A DNA stretch of 64,000 bases from positions 1,116,001 through 1,180,000 of the forward strand of contig NZ_CP042596.1 of NCBI RefSeq assembly GCF_009914315.1, read 5' to 3'. How positions within the stretch are numbered: the first letter of the stretch is position 1; each line of letters starts with the position of its first letter. This document shows positions 7,441-16,191 of the stretch, piece after piece. The notes under the pieces were generated by a model. That model was not told where the DNA came from, made no database searches, and worked only from the letters and a program-made list of their open reading frames with translations. The position numbers and the translations under genes are program-made. This stretch comes from Granulicella sp. WH15 (GTDB taxonomy: Bacteria; Acidobacteriota; Terriglobia; Terriglobales; Acidobacteriaceae).

Positions 7441-9267
7441 ATGAGAAACCCTTTCGATATAAAGCGCCATGGCGTAGTAGTTCTTGTAATAATCGTGACG
7501 ATTCTTGTCTTGTTCTTTGAGGGGTCAATAGCTAGGACGACTCAGATTGAACTCTTAGCTTTTTTTCGAGGAGAAATGTTAAAAAGATCAAGTGACGGGA
7601 GCAGTATAGCTGAGGTCGTTATACCGCTATCAGCTGATCCTGGCACCTCTGATATTCTGTCAAAACTTGTTTTCAACAATGGCTATAGTCTTGAGGTTTG
7701 CCACTTCGGGGACTGTTTGAAGTCTCCAAGAATGCATGACAATCCACTAGAGATCACGTGGAATCCAGCAAGAAATGCAGTTGCTTTTTTGTCTGGACCT
7801 CGACGCGACGGGAAATATATCCCTATTATTTGGAATATAAAAAACAATGAGTTTCGAAGAGCTAGCGGGCCTCTTGCAGTATCCGCCGTTGACCCTATTA
7901 TTTTCGAAGCGAATGGGGACAGTTATCTCTATAGTCTTGGGAACTCCCAGCAAGATCAGCTCCTACGAGTATCCTATCTCCATGGGGTGGAAGAATTGCG
8001 TTCCGAGGTTGACAGGCTTTCGCCATTAGCAGGTTATGATCTTTATCCCAGAGACGGTCGACTAGTATTCGCGGAGCCCTCGTCATACCCATTTCCCTCC
8101 GTGAAAGAGGCTTCAGGAGCATTGGAAGTTGTACGGGGGCTCTACAGCAATCAGGATGATATTCGAGACCTTCATTGGACGCACTCGGAAAATACAATTG
8201 TGATGGCAGCCCGCTCTCCGGGAGACTCTTACTATCATCTTCGGTACATCGATCTCGCACCCCACAGACTGATTGACTGCCCTCAGATAGCCGGTGATGT
8301 GCAGCGCCCTAAACCATTGGGTGATAGAGGATTAATTGTTGCTACGGTTAAATATCAGGGGATTGATTCGCTGATGGTTGTTAAAGGATGTAAGATCATA
8401 GCCCTGACAGATGGACCGACAATATCTGCGGTCAATCTGAGAGTAGATCGATCCTTGGATGCAGAACGACAGATATTGGTATCTGTTTCATCTATGGTTG
8501 CAACAACCAGCCTCTATTTGGCGCAATGCCGAGATCATAAAATTGGATGGACCAAGCTGAGGCAGGAAATACACGGGAAGGATATGGAGATCGTACAATC
8601 AACGATTGAACCACAACGAGTTGAAATTCGAAGCCATGGCCAGATAATAAAGACTTGGGTTTGGAAACCACTGGGTCGCCCTACTGGGCTAGTAGTTCTC
8701 GTTCACGGTGGACCACATTTGGCGACTGATGCGAGTTGGAATATGGAGCGTCTTGAGTTAGTTAGAAACGGACTTCTTGTATTAGCCCCAGATTATTCCG
8801 GGTCTCTTTCATATGGTCGCGAGTTCTCCGCTACTACAAGTCTGGCATTAGAAGCTGCTGAAATTAGTGATGTGACGGACTGGGGTAAAAATAAATGGGA
8901 TATCAGCGCGAATAAAACCGCAATTATTGCCAGCAGTTATGGAGCAAGAATAGTCGAAAATATTGTGTGCGAAAATTTCAACGCTCAATTTGAAACAATC
9001 GTGCTAGAAAACCCACTGAAAATGCAACTGTCTGGTTACACTCCTTGCCATGTTCATGCTGGAATTCTATTAGTAACTGGAGCAAGAGATCGAATTGCTC
9101 CAGATATTGTAGCTGCAGAGAGCATATTTGAAGGAATTACATCCACCGAAGATTGGAAGCGGCGCAATATATGGATAAGGTTGTCAGATGAGGGCCACGG
9201 AATTACCCATTTGAATAATCAACTTGTCATAGCGCAAGCCGTTATGCATCAGCTTGCAAAACCTTGA
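7441..9267 (+). CDS. Membrane-anchored S9-family (prolyl oligopeptidase-like) serine peptidase
   Basis: The 608-residue protein has an N-terminal membrane segment (GVVVLVIIVTILVLFF), a beta-propeller-like region to about residue 400 and a C-terminal alpha/beta hydrolase. Hydrolase landmarks are LVVLVHGGPHL (oxyanion region), PDYSGSLSYGREF (S9C-like), nucleophile Ser in IIASSYGARI, Asp in TGARDRIAP and His in DEGHGIT. The triad is complete, although the elbow reads ASSYG instead of GxSxG. It is the last gene of the tight operon, 8 bases after the TPR gene. It probably acts on peptides in the periplasm; the substrate is unknown. Confidence 0.82.
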   Translation: MRNPFDIKRHGVVVLVIIVTILVLFFEGSIARTTQIELLAFFRGEMLKRSSDGSSIAEVVIPLSADPGTSDILSKLVFNNGYSLEVCHFGDCLKSPRMHDNPLEITWNPARNAVAFLSGPRRDGKYIPIIWNIKNNEFRRASGPLAVSAVDPIIFEANGDSYLYSLGNSQQDQLLRVSYLHGVEELRSEVDRLSPLAGYDLYPRDGRLVFAEPSSYPFPSVKEASGALEVVRGLYSNQDDIRDLHWTHSENTIVMAARSPGDSYYHLRYIDLAPHRLIDCPQIAGDVQRPKPLGDRGLIVATVKYQGIDSLMVVKGCKIIALTDGPTISAVNLRVDRSLDAERQILVSVSSMVATTSLYLAQCRDHKIGWTKLRQEIHGKDMEIVQSTIEPQRVEIRSHGQIIKTWVWKPLGRPTGLVVLVHGGPHLATDASWNMERLELVRNGLLVLAPDYSGSLSYGREFSATTSLALEAAEISDVTDWGKNKWDISANKTAIIASSYGARIVENIVCENFNAQFETIVLENPLKMQLSGYTPCHVHAGILLVTGARDRIAPDIVAAESIFEGITSTEDWKRRNIWIRLSDEGHGITHLNNQLVIAQAVMHQLAKP

Positions 9268-9329
9268 CTTGTGGAAATTGCGCCCTCCTGAAACATCGCT
9301 CTGAACTGCCCGACATCGAGAGACTGATA

Positions 9330-9695
9330 ATGGGCATGAAGCCAACAAAGCGAACCCACGTCGCTTCCGAGTCATACTTCTTCACTACAGACCGTCTGCT
9401 TGAACGATTGAAAAACTTGATTTCTCAAGGCTCATTCAAATTCGCATCCGGTAAACTTGCGACGCCACGAGAATTGGCCGCTTTTCTCTACAAGATAGAT
9501 TTTCTTATCGCAAGGAAAGACTCCGCTACTGGGATTTCACGACGATATTTCGAACAGAGTAGATATCTGTCGTCGGCGTTTGCAGATTTTGGCTACGCTT
9601 GGGAGATTCACCCCGCCTACAGGTGGGCACTCCAGCCTGACAACGTCGAGCGATTGTTTGATGACATTCAACCGACTGTTGATGACAATGTTTGA
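9330..9695 (+). CDS. Small unrecognised protein, perhaps a C-terminal fragment of an ATPase
   Basis: About 121 residues from ATG 9330; the frame is open back to TTG 9264 at the stop of the S9 gene. The sequence is helical and charged, with ELAAFLYKIDFLIARKD and WEIHPAYRWAL. The pattern resembles the C-terminal segment of P-loop ATPases of the Sll1717 type. That is a memory-based resemblance, not a tested match. If correct, the N-terminal ATPase part is missing and this is a remnant. It is not clearly part of the upstream operon. Confidence 0.4.
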   Translation: MGMKPTKRTHVASESYFFTTDRLLERLKNLISQGSFKFASGKLATPRELAAFLYKIDFLIARKDSATGISRRYFEQSRYLSSAFADFGYAWEIHPAYRWALQPDNVERLFDDIQPTVDDNV

Positions 9696-9813
9696 GCGTT
9701 TATACAACGTGTATCATCCCCTCGACCACGAAATCGGAGTTCTTCCGAATACTGGTATAGGTAGTAGGCAGACTTCATTTTTACTGCTGGCCTGATTCAG
9801 CAGAACTCGTTCT

Positions 9814-10303
9814 TTAATTGCTCCTCAAATCGCCACGCAATTTATCAACGACTTCCTGTAAATCCTCAATGGAAGGAATTTCGTCGCGCAATGGCTCTGA
9901 AAGTTGTCGAGTAACTCGATAGGTGGAAACCCCTATCGGCTTTGCAACATCGCGTAACGCATATTCAACAACGGATTCGCCCCGGCTCTCGCAGAGCAGG
10001 AGCCCGAGGGTGGCGCATCCGGGGCAGTGCGGAGCAGATCGTCGGCGGCAGAAAGATAAAAGTTGAGTTTCCCCGCGTATTCGGGCTTGAACTCACCCAC
10101 CTTCAATTCGTTCACAAAATAGCAATGCAGCCGGACATGGTAGAAGACAAGATCGAGGTAGAAGGTCTTCCCGTCCACTTCCAGAGGAACCTTAAGGTAG
10201 AAGTCATGGATACTTTTGCCGAGCCGGAACCCGGAACGATGCAGAAAGGAATTTCGGGCAATCGTATACCTGATAAACCCAAGAAACTCATTGCGGAATA
10301 AAG
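9814..10303 (-). pseudogene. yhcG: C-terminal half of YhcG/DUF1016 PDDEXK nuclease-like protein, frameshifted
   Basis: On the minus strand the reading FYLDLVFYHVRLHCYFVNEL and KVGEFKPEYAGKLNFYLSA is the PDDEXK nuclease-like domain of YhcG/DUF1016. After DDLLR the frame is lost (it would stop at 9933). The downstream frame resumes with LLLCESRGESVVEYALRD and AKPIGVSTYR, ending in TAA at 9814. A single missing base near 10015-10025 explains this. The matching N-terminal half is at 11583-12254, on the far side of a 1.3-kb insert. YhcG proteins commonly accompany type I restriction-modification genes; an hsdM lies just beyond the N-terminal half. Confidence 0.75.
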
Positions 10304-11002
10304 TTATATGGCTGTGTTCGGCAAAAAACGGAATCTAGCTCTATCGAAAGTTAGGCGAAAAGATTGAGTACGCCCTTCCTCTCCATCTTTGAAATGTGCG
10401 TTCAAATTGTAACTCAACTCGATCGGTTCAGGTGGGCTGTCATCCAGGAACTGTCGTAGCAGTTCTCCTTCCATGTTCCCAATCTTCTCAAGGTCATGTG
10501 CGCTTAGGCGTGGGGCACCCACTTGCTCAACTCTATATCCGATACCCTTTGGGTGTTTTTCCGCATGGGGGACAGCGTCGAAATGCAGCGAGAATTTTCC
10601 TAATAGCGAAAAAATTGGGTCAAAACGAATCCCAGTTGGCACCCGGCCACTTAGATGATGGACCGAAAAGGTCACGGGCACTGGATGCTCTCTCCACGTC
10701 TTCGGCCCTTCCACGCTGTGATTTTCTAAGCCAAGCAATGGGCGTTCGTCAAAATACCTCTCCAGTAATTTACTTCTTTCATCCTCGAGAATACGAACTC
10801 GAACATGTTCGTCGCGCCAGGCCAAATAGCAAGCGATCAACACACAGAATGCGGCAAGTGCAAAGGTGGCGCGGATAGCCCATGTATTGCTTTTGTCTGC
10901 ATAGAAAATCCACATTCCAAGACATGTAAATAATGCGCAGCTCATTAGCGCCCACCACTTCTTACCGAGGGCCGAGCCGAAAGCGATGATGTCCGGGTTC
11001 AT
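10304..11002 (-). CDS. Unrecognised protein with two N-terminal membrane helices, between yhcG halves
   Basis: The 232-residue protein starts at ATG 11002. It has two predicted membrane segments (WWALMSCALFTCLGMWIFYA and FALAAFCVLIACYLAW), a short charged helix (RVRILEDERSKLLERYF) and a ~150-residue soluble domain of no recognised family. It stops at the point where the C-terminal yhcG half begins. This suggests it arrived with the DNA that split yhcG. No strong ribosome site is visible before the start. Confidence 0.6.
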   Translation of the reverse strand: MNPDIIAFGSALGKKWWALMSCALFTCLGMWIFYADKSNTWAIRATFALAAFCVLIACYLAWRDEHVRVRILEDERSKLLERYFDERPLLGLENHSVEGPKTWREHPVPVTFSVHHLSGRVPTGIRFDPIFSLLGKFSLHFDAVPHAEKHPKGIGYRVEQVGAPRLSAHDLEKIGNMEGELLRQFLDDSPPEPIELSYNLNAHFKDGEEGRTQSFRLTFDRARFRFLPNTAI

Positions 11003-11160
11003 GTCGCCATTGTCGTCTTCCTTCTGCCTTGCGTAAAGGGGGACCTTCGCATTGCCATTTGCTACTTTTGTTCCTTGGGTTTGTCAAAGACACTATTACC
11101 AGAAATAGTTATCGAGATGGCGATAATGATGGGAACGTCGGTTTCATAGATATGGCCGCT

Positions 11161-11333
11161 CTACCCGCAACAGTAGTGGAAGTGATAGGCCACTCCGATG
11201 CTCAATACCTTCGGGCTTAGCCATGCGGAGGAAATACATTCCAGTTCTGGAACTCATAATCCACACGCAAATTAATCGAAGGACGAACGTGGTAATCGGC
11301 ACCCAAACCGCCCGCCCACATGGTATCCCCGTC
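11161..11333 (-). pseudogene. C-terminal remnant of an outer-membrane beta-barrel protein
   Basis: The minus strand reads WAGGLGADYHVRPSINLRVD, YEFQNWNVFPPHG and, after a one-base frame change at about 11218, LSPKVLSIGVAYHFH before a stop at 11161. This is the usual end of small OmpA-like barrel proteins common in acidobacteria, with alternating strands, an aromatic-rich turn and a final GVAYHFH strand. Only the last ~55 residues remain and the frame is broken, so it is a remnant. It lies directly next to a resolvase-like fragment. Confidence 0.5.
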
Positions 11334-11404
11334 TCAAGGGAGAGCCGATCTAACGACCAGAAGAGCAGCACATCGAACTTACGCCGGGCTGATTCCTCCC
11401 CCAT
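11334..11404 (-). mobile_element. Serine recombinase (resolvase) fragment
   Basis: About 24 codons read RRKFDVLLFWSLDRLSLE, close to the conserved resolvase stretch with DxxxxxxLDRLxR that follows the catalytic serine region. Nothing upstream with the catalytic Ser is visible, and downstream the frame runs into the barrel-protein remnant. A short fragment like this is only suggestive. It fits a site of past recombination inside the disrupted yhcG gene. Confidence 0.4.
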
Positions 11405-11582
11405 GAAAAATCCACTTGCGCTCAGCAGATAACGCGACTTTCCAACTTCGTTGTGATTCGGCGGTAGCGATCATGCTCAATGAATTAAAGGCAAACGTGT
11501 CACGTCCGCAGAAGCTCGCTTGGCAGGTCGGCCAGATTGGGCCGAGGGTGCTTCCTATATATAGATCTGCTAATGTTCATTA

Positions 11583-12254
11583 TCAGATGTAGCGAGGGAG
11601 CACGGATGGATATAGAAACTGGCGAGGAGACATCGCATTGCGTGCAAGCTCCCGGATCGAATCCTTGTCCCGGCTCAGAGCAAGACGCTCATAGAGACCG
11701 GCATTGAACTGTCGCTTCAATTCCCGCAGCGTCCAGCCCTGCTGGGTGGCCTCAATCTCATAGAAGCTGCGCTCGGCCTCTTTCAGACCCATGAGGAAGA
11801 CGTAATGCGACCAGCTCAGTGTAAAGGCGGGCTGCGGTTGAGTGCCGGGATCGAGCGATTGTCCAGACAGCGTCTGGACGATTGGGGATACTGGCAATTC
11901 CCCAGACAATGTCTGGGGAATCGCTCCCACTTTCAATTGTCCAGACACTGTCTGGACAATTCGTGAGACCCGATCCGGGTAGGCAACGTAAAACTGGCGC
12001 ATTGACGCAAGGTTAGTTCGTGAAAAGCCCGCGCCGAACTCCGCCGTCAGACGGGCAGCAAGCTCGTTGAGTAGTTCCTTTCCGTATTCGGCACGGTCAG
12101 CACCATGCTGCTCCTGCTCAAAGATGCGGCGACCAATCTCGTAGTTGGTATGAACCTGGAGTAGGTCAACGCCACGGGCGATGGTCTGACGGGCCGACAG
12201 GACCAGCGCACGGATGTCCTCATACAGCGGAACTGGCCTTTTGAGTTTGTTCAT
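11583..12254 (-). pseudogene. yhcG: N-terminal half of YhcG/DUF1016 protein
   Basis: The 223-residue reading starts at ATG 12254, overlapping the stop of hsdM by 4 bases, so the two were translated together. It has the DUF1016 N-terminal domain (HTNYEIGRRIFEQEQHGADR, YGKELLNELAARLTAEFG, SRTNLASMRQFYVAYPD, LSWSHYVFLMGL). After ELARNAM it leaves the family and stops in PRQFLYPSVLPRYI. The nuclease half is found at 9814-10303. About 40 residues that normally connect the halves are missing or replaced. A 13-residue tandem repeat lies in its middle. Confidence 0.75.
11861..11961 (-). repeat. Three palindromes at 39-bp spacing inside yhcG, coding a 13-residue tandem repeat
   Basis: Perfect inverted repeats lie at 11861-11879 (8-bp arms), 11898-11920 (10-bp arms) and 11935-11961 (12-bp arms), each with a 3-base loop and centres 39 bp apart. 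They encode units such as IVQTVSGQL, IPQTLSGEL and IVQTLSGQS. The 39-bp unit preserves the frame. Each palindrome could form a hairpin in DNA or mRNA. Confidence 0.85.
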
Positions 12255-13702
12255 AGCAGACCTCGGATGCTCTGGAGGATTTCGGCGCTTTCGAGGTCGA
12301 GGGCGGCGATCTCGTCCAGTATCTCCTGCGGGGAGCGATGGACGATCTCATCATTGCCGTTCGGGTTCTTGACAGAGAGGTCGAAGGTCTTCTTGTCGAT
12401 GCCGCTTACTTCAATCGACCATGACTGCGCCGAGTCAGCGAACGTCGCCTGTTGCGAGATGAAGTCGGCCAGATCGGCATCGTTTAGCGGATTCGTTTTG
12501 CCGAGATTGCGGCCGGGGTTCAGTTGGTAGAACCAAACCCTCCGCGTTGCAGAACCCTTGGTGAAGAACAGCACAACCGTCTTCACACCCGCGCCCTGGA
12601 AGGTGCCGCCGGGGCAGTCGAGGATCGTGTGCAGGTCGCACGATTCCAGGAGAAGCTTGCGGAGGGAGACGCTCGCATTATCCGTGTTCGAGAGGAACGT
12701 GTTTTTAATGACGATGCCAGCGCGTCCACCGGCACGGAGCTTACGGATGAAGTGCTGAAGGAAGAGAAACGCCGTTTCAGATGTCTTGATGGGGAAGTTC
12801 TGCTGAACTTCGGTGCGCTCGCGACCGCCGAATGGCGGATTTGCAAGGATTACATCGTGGCGATCCTTCTCCTGTATGTCGTTATTGTTTAGCTCCAGCG
12901 TATTCGTATGGATGATGTTGGGAGCCTCGATGCCGTGGAGGATCATGTTCATCAACCCAATTACATAGGCGAGAGGCTTCTTCTCCTGGCCGTAAAAGGT
13001 GCTGGTCTGGAGCTTTTTGCGGTTGGCGACGTTCTTTGCATCCCGATTGAGGCGCTCGAATGACTCGCAAAGGAAGCCAGCGGAACCCAAGGCCCCGTCG
13101 TAGATCGTTTCGCCGATTCGCGGCTTGACGACGGCAAGCATGGCACGGATGAGTGGGCGCGGAGTATAGTACTCGCCGCCGTTCCGTCCGGCGTTACCCA
13201 TTGAGCGAATCTTGGCCTCATAGAGGTCGGAAAGTTCATGCTTTTCGGTCTGAGAATTGAAGCGAAGGGTATCGACGAGTTCGATGACCTCGCGGAGATT
13301 GTAGCCGGACTGAAACTTGTTCTTGAGTTCCCCGAAGATTTCGCCGACTTTGTACTCAATAGTGTCGGGACGATCTGCGCGCTGTTTGAAGCCCTTCAGG
13401 TAGGGGAAGAGCTTCAGGTCAACAAAGTCCCGAAGGTCGTCGCCGATTAGGGCGTTGTTGTGGTCAAGAGTACCGCTTGCATTGAGGGGCGTGGCCCATG
13501 TATGCCAGCGGTAGGGTTTGTCAAGTAGAAATGTGTGCGGCTGGCCGTGCAATTCGGCAATCTGTGCGCGATCCTGTTCGAGGGCGTCAAGGTATTTGAG
13601 AAAAAGCAGCCATGAGGTCTGCTCAATGTAATCAAGTTCAGACGATACACCGGCATCTTTGCGGAGGATGTCGTCGATCTTCTTAAAAGCGTGTTCGAAC
13701 AT
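12251..13702 (-). CDS. hsdM: Type I restriction-modification methyltransferase subunit HsdM (orphan)
   Basis: The 483-residue protein has the HsdM layout: N-terminal helical domain (MFEHAFKKIDDILRKDAG), then the adenine methyltransferase domain. The SAM region is GEYYTPRPLIRAML through ETIYDGALGSAGFL, and catalytic motif IV is DVILANPPFGG (NPPF). It would modify adenine together with a specificity subunit. No hsdS or hsdR is visible; the next gene is the broken yhcG, overlapping by 4 bases. The system is therefore incomplete within this window. The start is ATG 13702. Confidence 0.9.
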   Translation of the reverse strand: MFEHAFKKIDDILRKDAGVSSELDYIEQTSWLLFLKYLDALEQDRAQIAELHGQPHTFLLDKPYRWHTWATPLNASGTLDHNNALIGDDLRDFVDLKLFPYLKGFKQRADRPDTIEYKVGEIFGELKNKFQSGYNLREVIELVDTLRFNSQTEKHELSDLYEAKIRSMGNAGRNGGEYYTPRPLIRAMLAVVKPRIGETIYDGALGSAGFLCESFERLNRDAKNVANRKKLQTSTFYGQEKKPLAYVIGLMNMILHGIEAPNIIHTNTLELNNNDIQEKDRHDVILANPPFGGRERTEVQQNFPIKTSETAFLFLQHFIRKLRAGGRAGIVIKNTFLSNTDNASVSLRKLLLESCDLHTILDCPGGTFQGAGVKTVVLFFTKGSATRRVWFYQLNPGRNLGKTNPLNDADLADFISQQATFADSAQSWSIEVSGIDKKTFDLSVKNPNGNDEIVHRSPQEILDEIAALDLESAEILQSIRGLL

Positions 13703-13992
13703 TCTGGGGTACCTTTTCTGCGGGTCTTTCTACAGGATAAGCGACTGCTGACAAATGGATGGGTTCACCCTATCGACGAGGCCTGTCTCATGGAAGGCTG
13801 CCCCTGCGCCGCCGACAACTGGACCTATGAGGCAGCATCCACTGGAACGTACCTGACGAGGGCGGAAGCTCGAAATCGCCAGAGCTTTCCAAGCTGGCGG
13901 CCCCTGATTTCACCCCTTCGCGCCATCCGCTGGAGGGACTTGGGATGAATCCTGAGAAATGCTGCGGCCCTCCATGAGAAGGCCCGCCCATG

Positions 13993-14781
13993 TCAAGCAG
14001 ATTCGACCGCAGAGTTGTCTTCTTTGCGGGCGAGCACGATCGGTTGATAGAACGTTGTAGCTTCTGGCATCAGCCATTCGATTTCTTTGAAGCCGTGTGA
14101 TTCAAGACCTTGGGTAAGCTCGGCCCGCGTTATGGCGCGATATCGAGAGGCATAATGCTTGCTTGTCCAGAGTGAGACTGAGTTCCAGGTTAGGTATAGA
14201 TGAACTTCGTATTGGTTCCCATCCCAGTCCCACACCTGATGAACAATGCGCCGAGTCTCATTCTCTGAATAAAAAGTGGGGCCTTGAAAGGATGGACGGG
14301 TGGATAGCAGGCTGTCATAGTCGCGAATCGTGGCGAGCAGGACACCTCCGGGCTTTAGTCGAATGGAAATATTCTCTAGCGCCTGGCTCAAATCCTCATC
14401 GGACAACAGATGAGGCAGAGAATTATCCCCAACCAGTACTGCGTCGAACTCTGACTTGGGCAGAGCGGAAAGATCTCGCATGTCGGCCACATGGAATTTG
14501 ATATCCAAGCCCAACTTGCGCGCTTCACGGGCAGCTCGCCTTATTGCCGCACTGCTCAGATCAGTGGCAACGACCGTATGACCGCGTTGGGCAATCCCGA
14601 TGGCCTGGGTGCCGATCCCACAGGCACAGTCAAGTATCTTTAGAGGGCCTCGAGCCAGCTTATTTTCGAGCAACGGCCCGAGCGCACCTGCCTGCCGTTC
14701 AATCGAACGACCCCAATTCTCAAAGATCAAATGATAGTGTTCCGCCAAATCATCGTAGAATCTCGCGGTGTCCGTACTCAT
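13993..14781 (-). CDS. Class I SAM-dependent methyltransferase
   Basis: A 262-residue protein from ATG 14781, chosen because AGGAGG lies just upstream; a TTG at 14793 lies before that site. The SAM-binding motif I is ILDCACGIGTQAIGIA, followed by VVATDLSSAAI (acidic ribose-binding end), FHVADMRDL and LKPGGVLLATIRDYD. The N-terminal FYDDLAEHYHLIFENW is typical of glycine N-methyltransferase/UbiE-like small-molecule methyltransferases. The substrate cannot be told. It lies alone between orphan hsdM and the tRNA attachment site, as island cargo. Confidence 0.85.
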   Translation of the reverse strand: MSTDTARFYDDLAEHYHLIFENWGRSIERQAGALGPLLENKLARGPLKILDCACGIGTQAIGIAQRGHTVVATDLSSAAIRRAAREARKLGLDIKFHVADMRDLSALPKSEFDAVLVGDNSLPHLLSDEDLSQALENISIRLKPGGVLLATIRDYDSLLSTRPSFQGPTFYSENETRRIVHQVWDWDGNQYEVHLYLTWNSVSLWTSKHYASRYRAITRAELTQGLESHGFKEIEWLMPEATTFYQPIVLARKEDNSAVESA

Positions 14782-15219
14782 GGTCCTCCTCAACTGTGGG
14801 TGACTATCTGGTGTTGCTCCGGGTCATCTATCGCCACCCTTCCATCCGCACCTGTTCCGCGGCCTCGCTCTTCATCCCTGTGATGAGAGTCACCAAATCC
14901 GCAAGGCCCAGTCACCGCACCCGGCGTTTCAACAATCCGATTCATGCGGCTGACACAGCCGCCAAAGTTGTTTGGTGTAAAGGCCAATATTGGCGGGCAC
15001 GTCGTTATAGTTATGCATGGTCATGCTCTCTCTTTTCAGACTAAATAACACCGATGGAACCCGAAAAATGAATTTTGGGCTGTCCCCCCACGGTCCAGCC
15101 CACGCTCCGCTTGGTGAAAAGTTTGTCGCATTCTTGTCGCAAAGAGCGCCGACTGATGCGGTTTTTGCAATTTTTCCGATTTATAACGCCTTTGCCGTCT
15201 ATACCTTAGCGTCTGAACG
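14782..15219. other. Gap without an intact gene, left of the tRNA half
   Basis: No convincing gene is visible. A short minus-strand reading starting near 15016 (MHNYNDVPANIGLYTKQLW) stops after 29 codons, and another frame continues a little farther; it may be a decayed small gene. The last ~150 bases before the tRNA half are AT-rich relative to the flank, as often seen at integration-site arms. No integrase is recognised here. Confidence 0.4.
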
Positions 15220-15269
15220 CTTTCATGGCATGGAAGAGGTCATCGGTTCGATCCCGATCAGGTCCACCA
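15220..15269 (+). other. 3' half of tRNA-Ala(GGC): probable island attachment site
   Basis: The segment folds as the 3' part of a tRNA. The anticodon arm (stem 15220-15224/15232-15236, loop ATGGCAT with T33 and anticodon GGC), variable loop AGGTC and T arm (ATCGG-TTCGATC-CCGAT) are present. So is the 3' acceptor strand CAGGTCC with T at position 70 (G3:U70 alanine identity), then A and CCA. No D arm or 5' acceptor strand lies upstream. A displaced 3' tRNA half is the usual far-end product of tyrosine-integrase insertion. The orientation places the element to the left, with the intact tRNA expected outside the window. Confidence 0.75.
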
Positions 15270-16170
15270 ATAAATCCAACGACTTAGCAGAAATTGTCAA
15301 AAGCGCGCGATACGCTTTCGACACGTCGGTTCTCATGCTGCACTTTCCGCAGCACTTTCCACCTTCATAGAGCGGTCCAGAAGAACATCCACCACCCGGC
15401 TTTGCGCCTCCCGCTTAGCGGTCGTCTGGATGTCATTGGCAGCGCGAAGGTTGAAAAACCGTTCGTGCAGTCAGGAGGGAACAATGTCGGGCCTCTGCTT
15501 CTCAAGCCCAGGGCTTTTGCTGCCCCGTGCGGACTTACCTTTAGGAACTCCTCCGCAAGCACTGATCGGAATTGGAACCACTGGTCTGCTCGTGGAAAGC
15601 AATGGAGCAGGAGACGCCGCCCAGGTACGTCCCCCGGCTTGTTTTACGACAATACCCTCGGTGCCGACACCGGCGCTGCGGGAATATCGAAGCACTGCAG
15701 AGTGCAGTTGATATTGGCACTATCCTTCAAGCTCAATACCCCGGTTTCGTCTATGGTGCCGGAGCCTACTCAGAATCCTCGTCGTCTATTCCTAACGGCC
15801 GGACGTCCCATCTGGCGTCTTTCGGATTTTCTGACGTTTCTTCAAACTGCGCATCCGTCGCTGCTGAAAGCAGCACGTTGATCTATGGCGGAGACTTCAC
15901 TAACGACGATCCCTCATGCGACGGGTGGATTTGGAAACTGTGACCTTGCCGTCGACCTAGGGACCCAAGACCCTGCAAGCAATGGCATATTTCCCAAAGC
16001 CACTGTTTAATTCGGAGCCAAGTACGCCGCAAATACCGCAACCAAAACTTATTTCATTCGACCGTTGCAATCGCCGGACGGCTCGGTAGTAAATACGTCA
16101 TATTCGTCCGTGACGTAGATTCCACGCGGCCATGGGCGATCTATTTACTGCAATCAAATTGAGGTGAAGC
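15270..16170. other. Decayed region, no intact gene
   Basis: Only broken readings are visible. On the minus strand, one frame (15562 downward, EEFLKVSPHGAAKALGLRS) and a second ending at about 15330 (NDIQTTAKREAQSRVVDVLL) may be two parts of one frameshifted gene of unknown family. On the plus strand, 15690-15943 reads a Ser-rich stretch (QYPGFVYGAGAYSESSSS) and ends without a recognised domain. Nothing here supports a functional gene. Confidence 0.4.
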
Positions 16171-16191
16171 ATGTTCTGGCAAGGAGAACAT

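Noticed and set aside
7441..9267. Lasso-peptide isopeptidase of the AtxE2 type
   Set aside because: The protein is S9-like, but no precursor, B-protease or asparagine-synthetase-like cyclase gene lies nearby. The generic S9C motifs fit an ordinary membrane-anchored peptidase.
11861..11961. CRISPR-like regular palindromic repeats
   Set aside because: Only three units, in frame within yhcG, with similar rather than unique spacers; no cas genes nearby.
11583..13702. Complete type I restriction-modification system
   Set aside because: Only HsdM is intact; no specificity or restriction subunit is in the window and yhcG is broken.
13703..13992. Plus-strand small ORF after hsdM
   Set aside because: No ribosome site, no family and no conserved pattern; treated as spacer.
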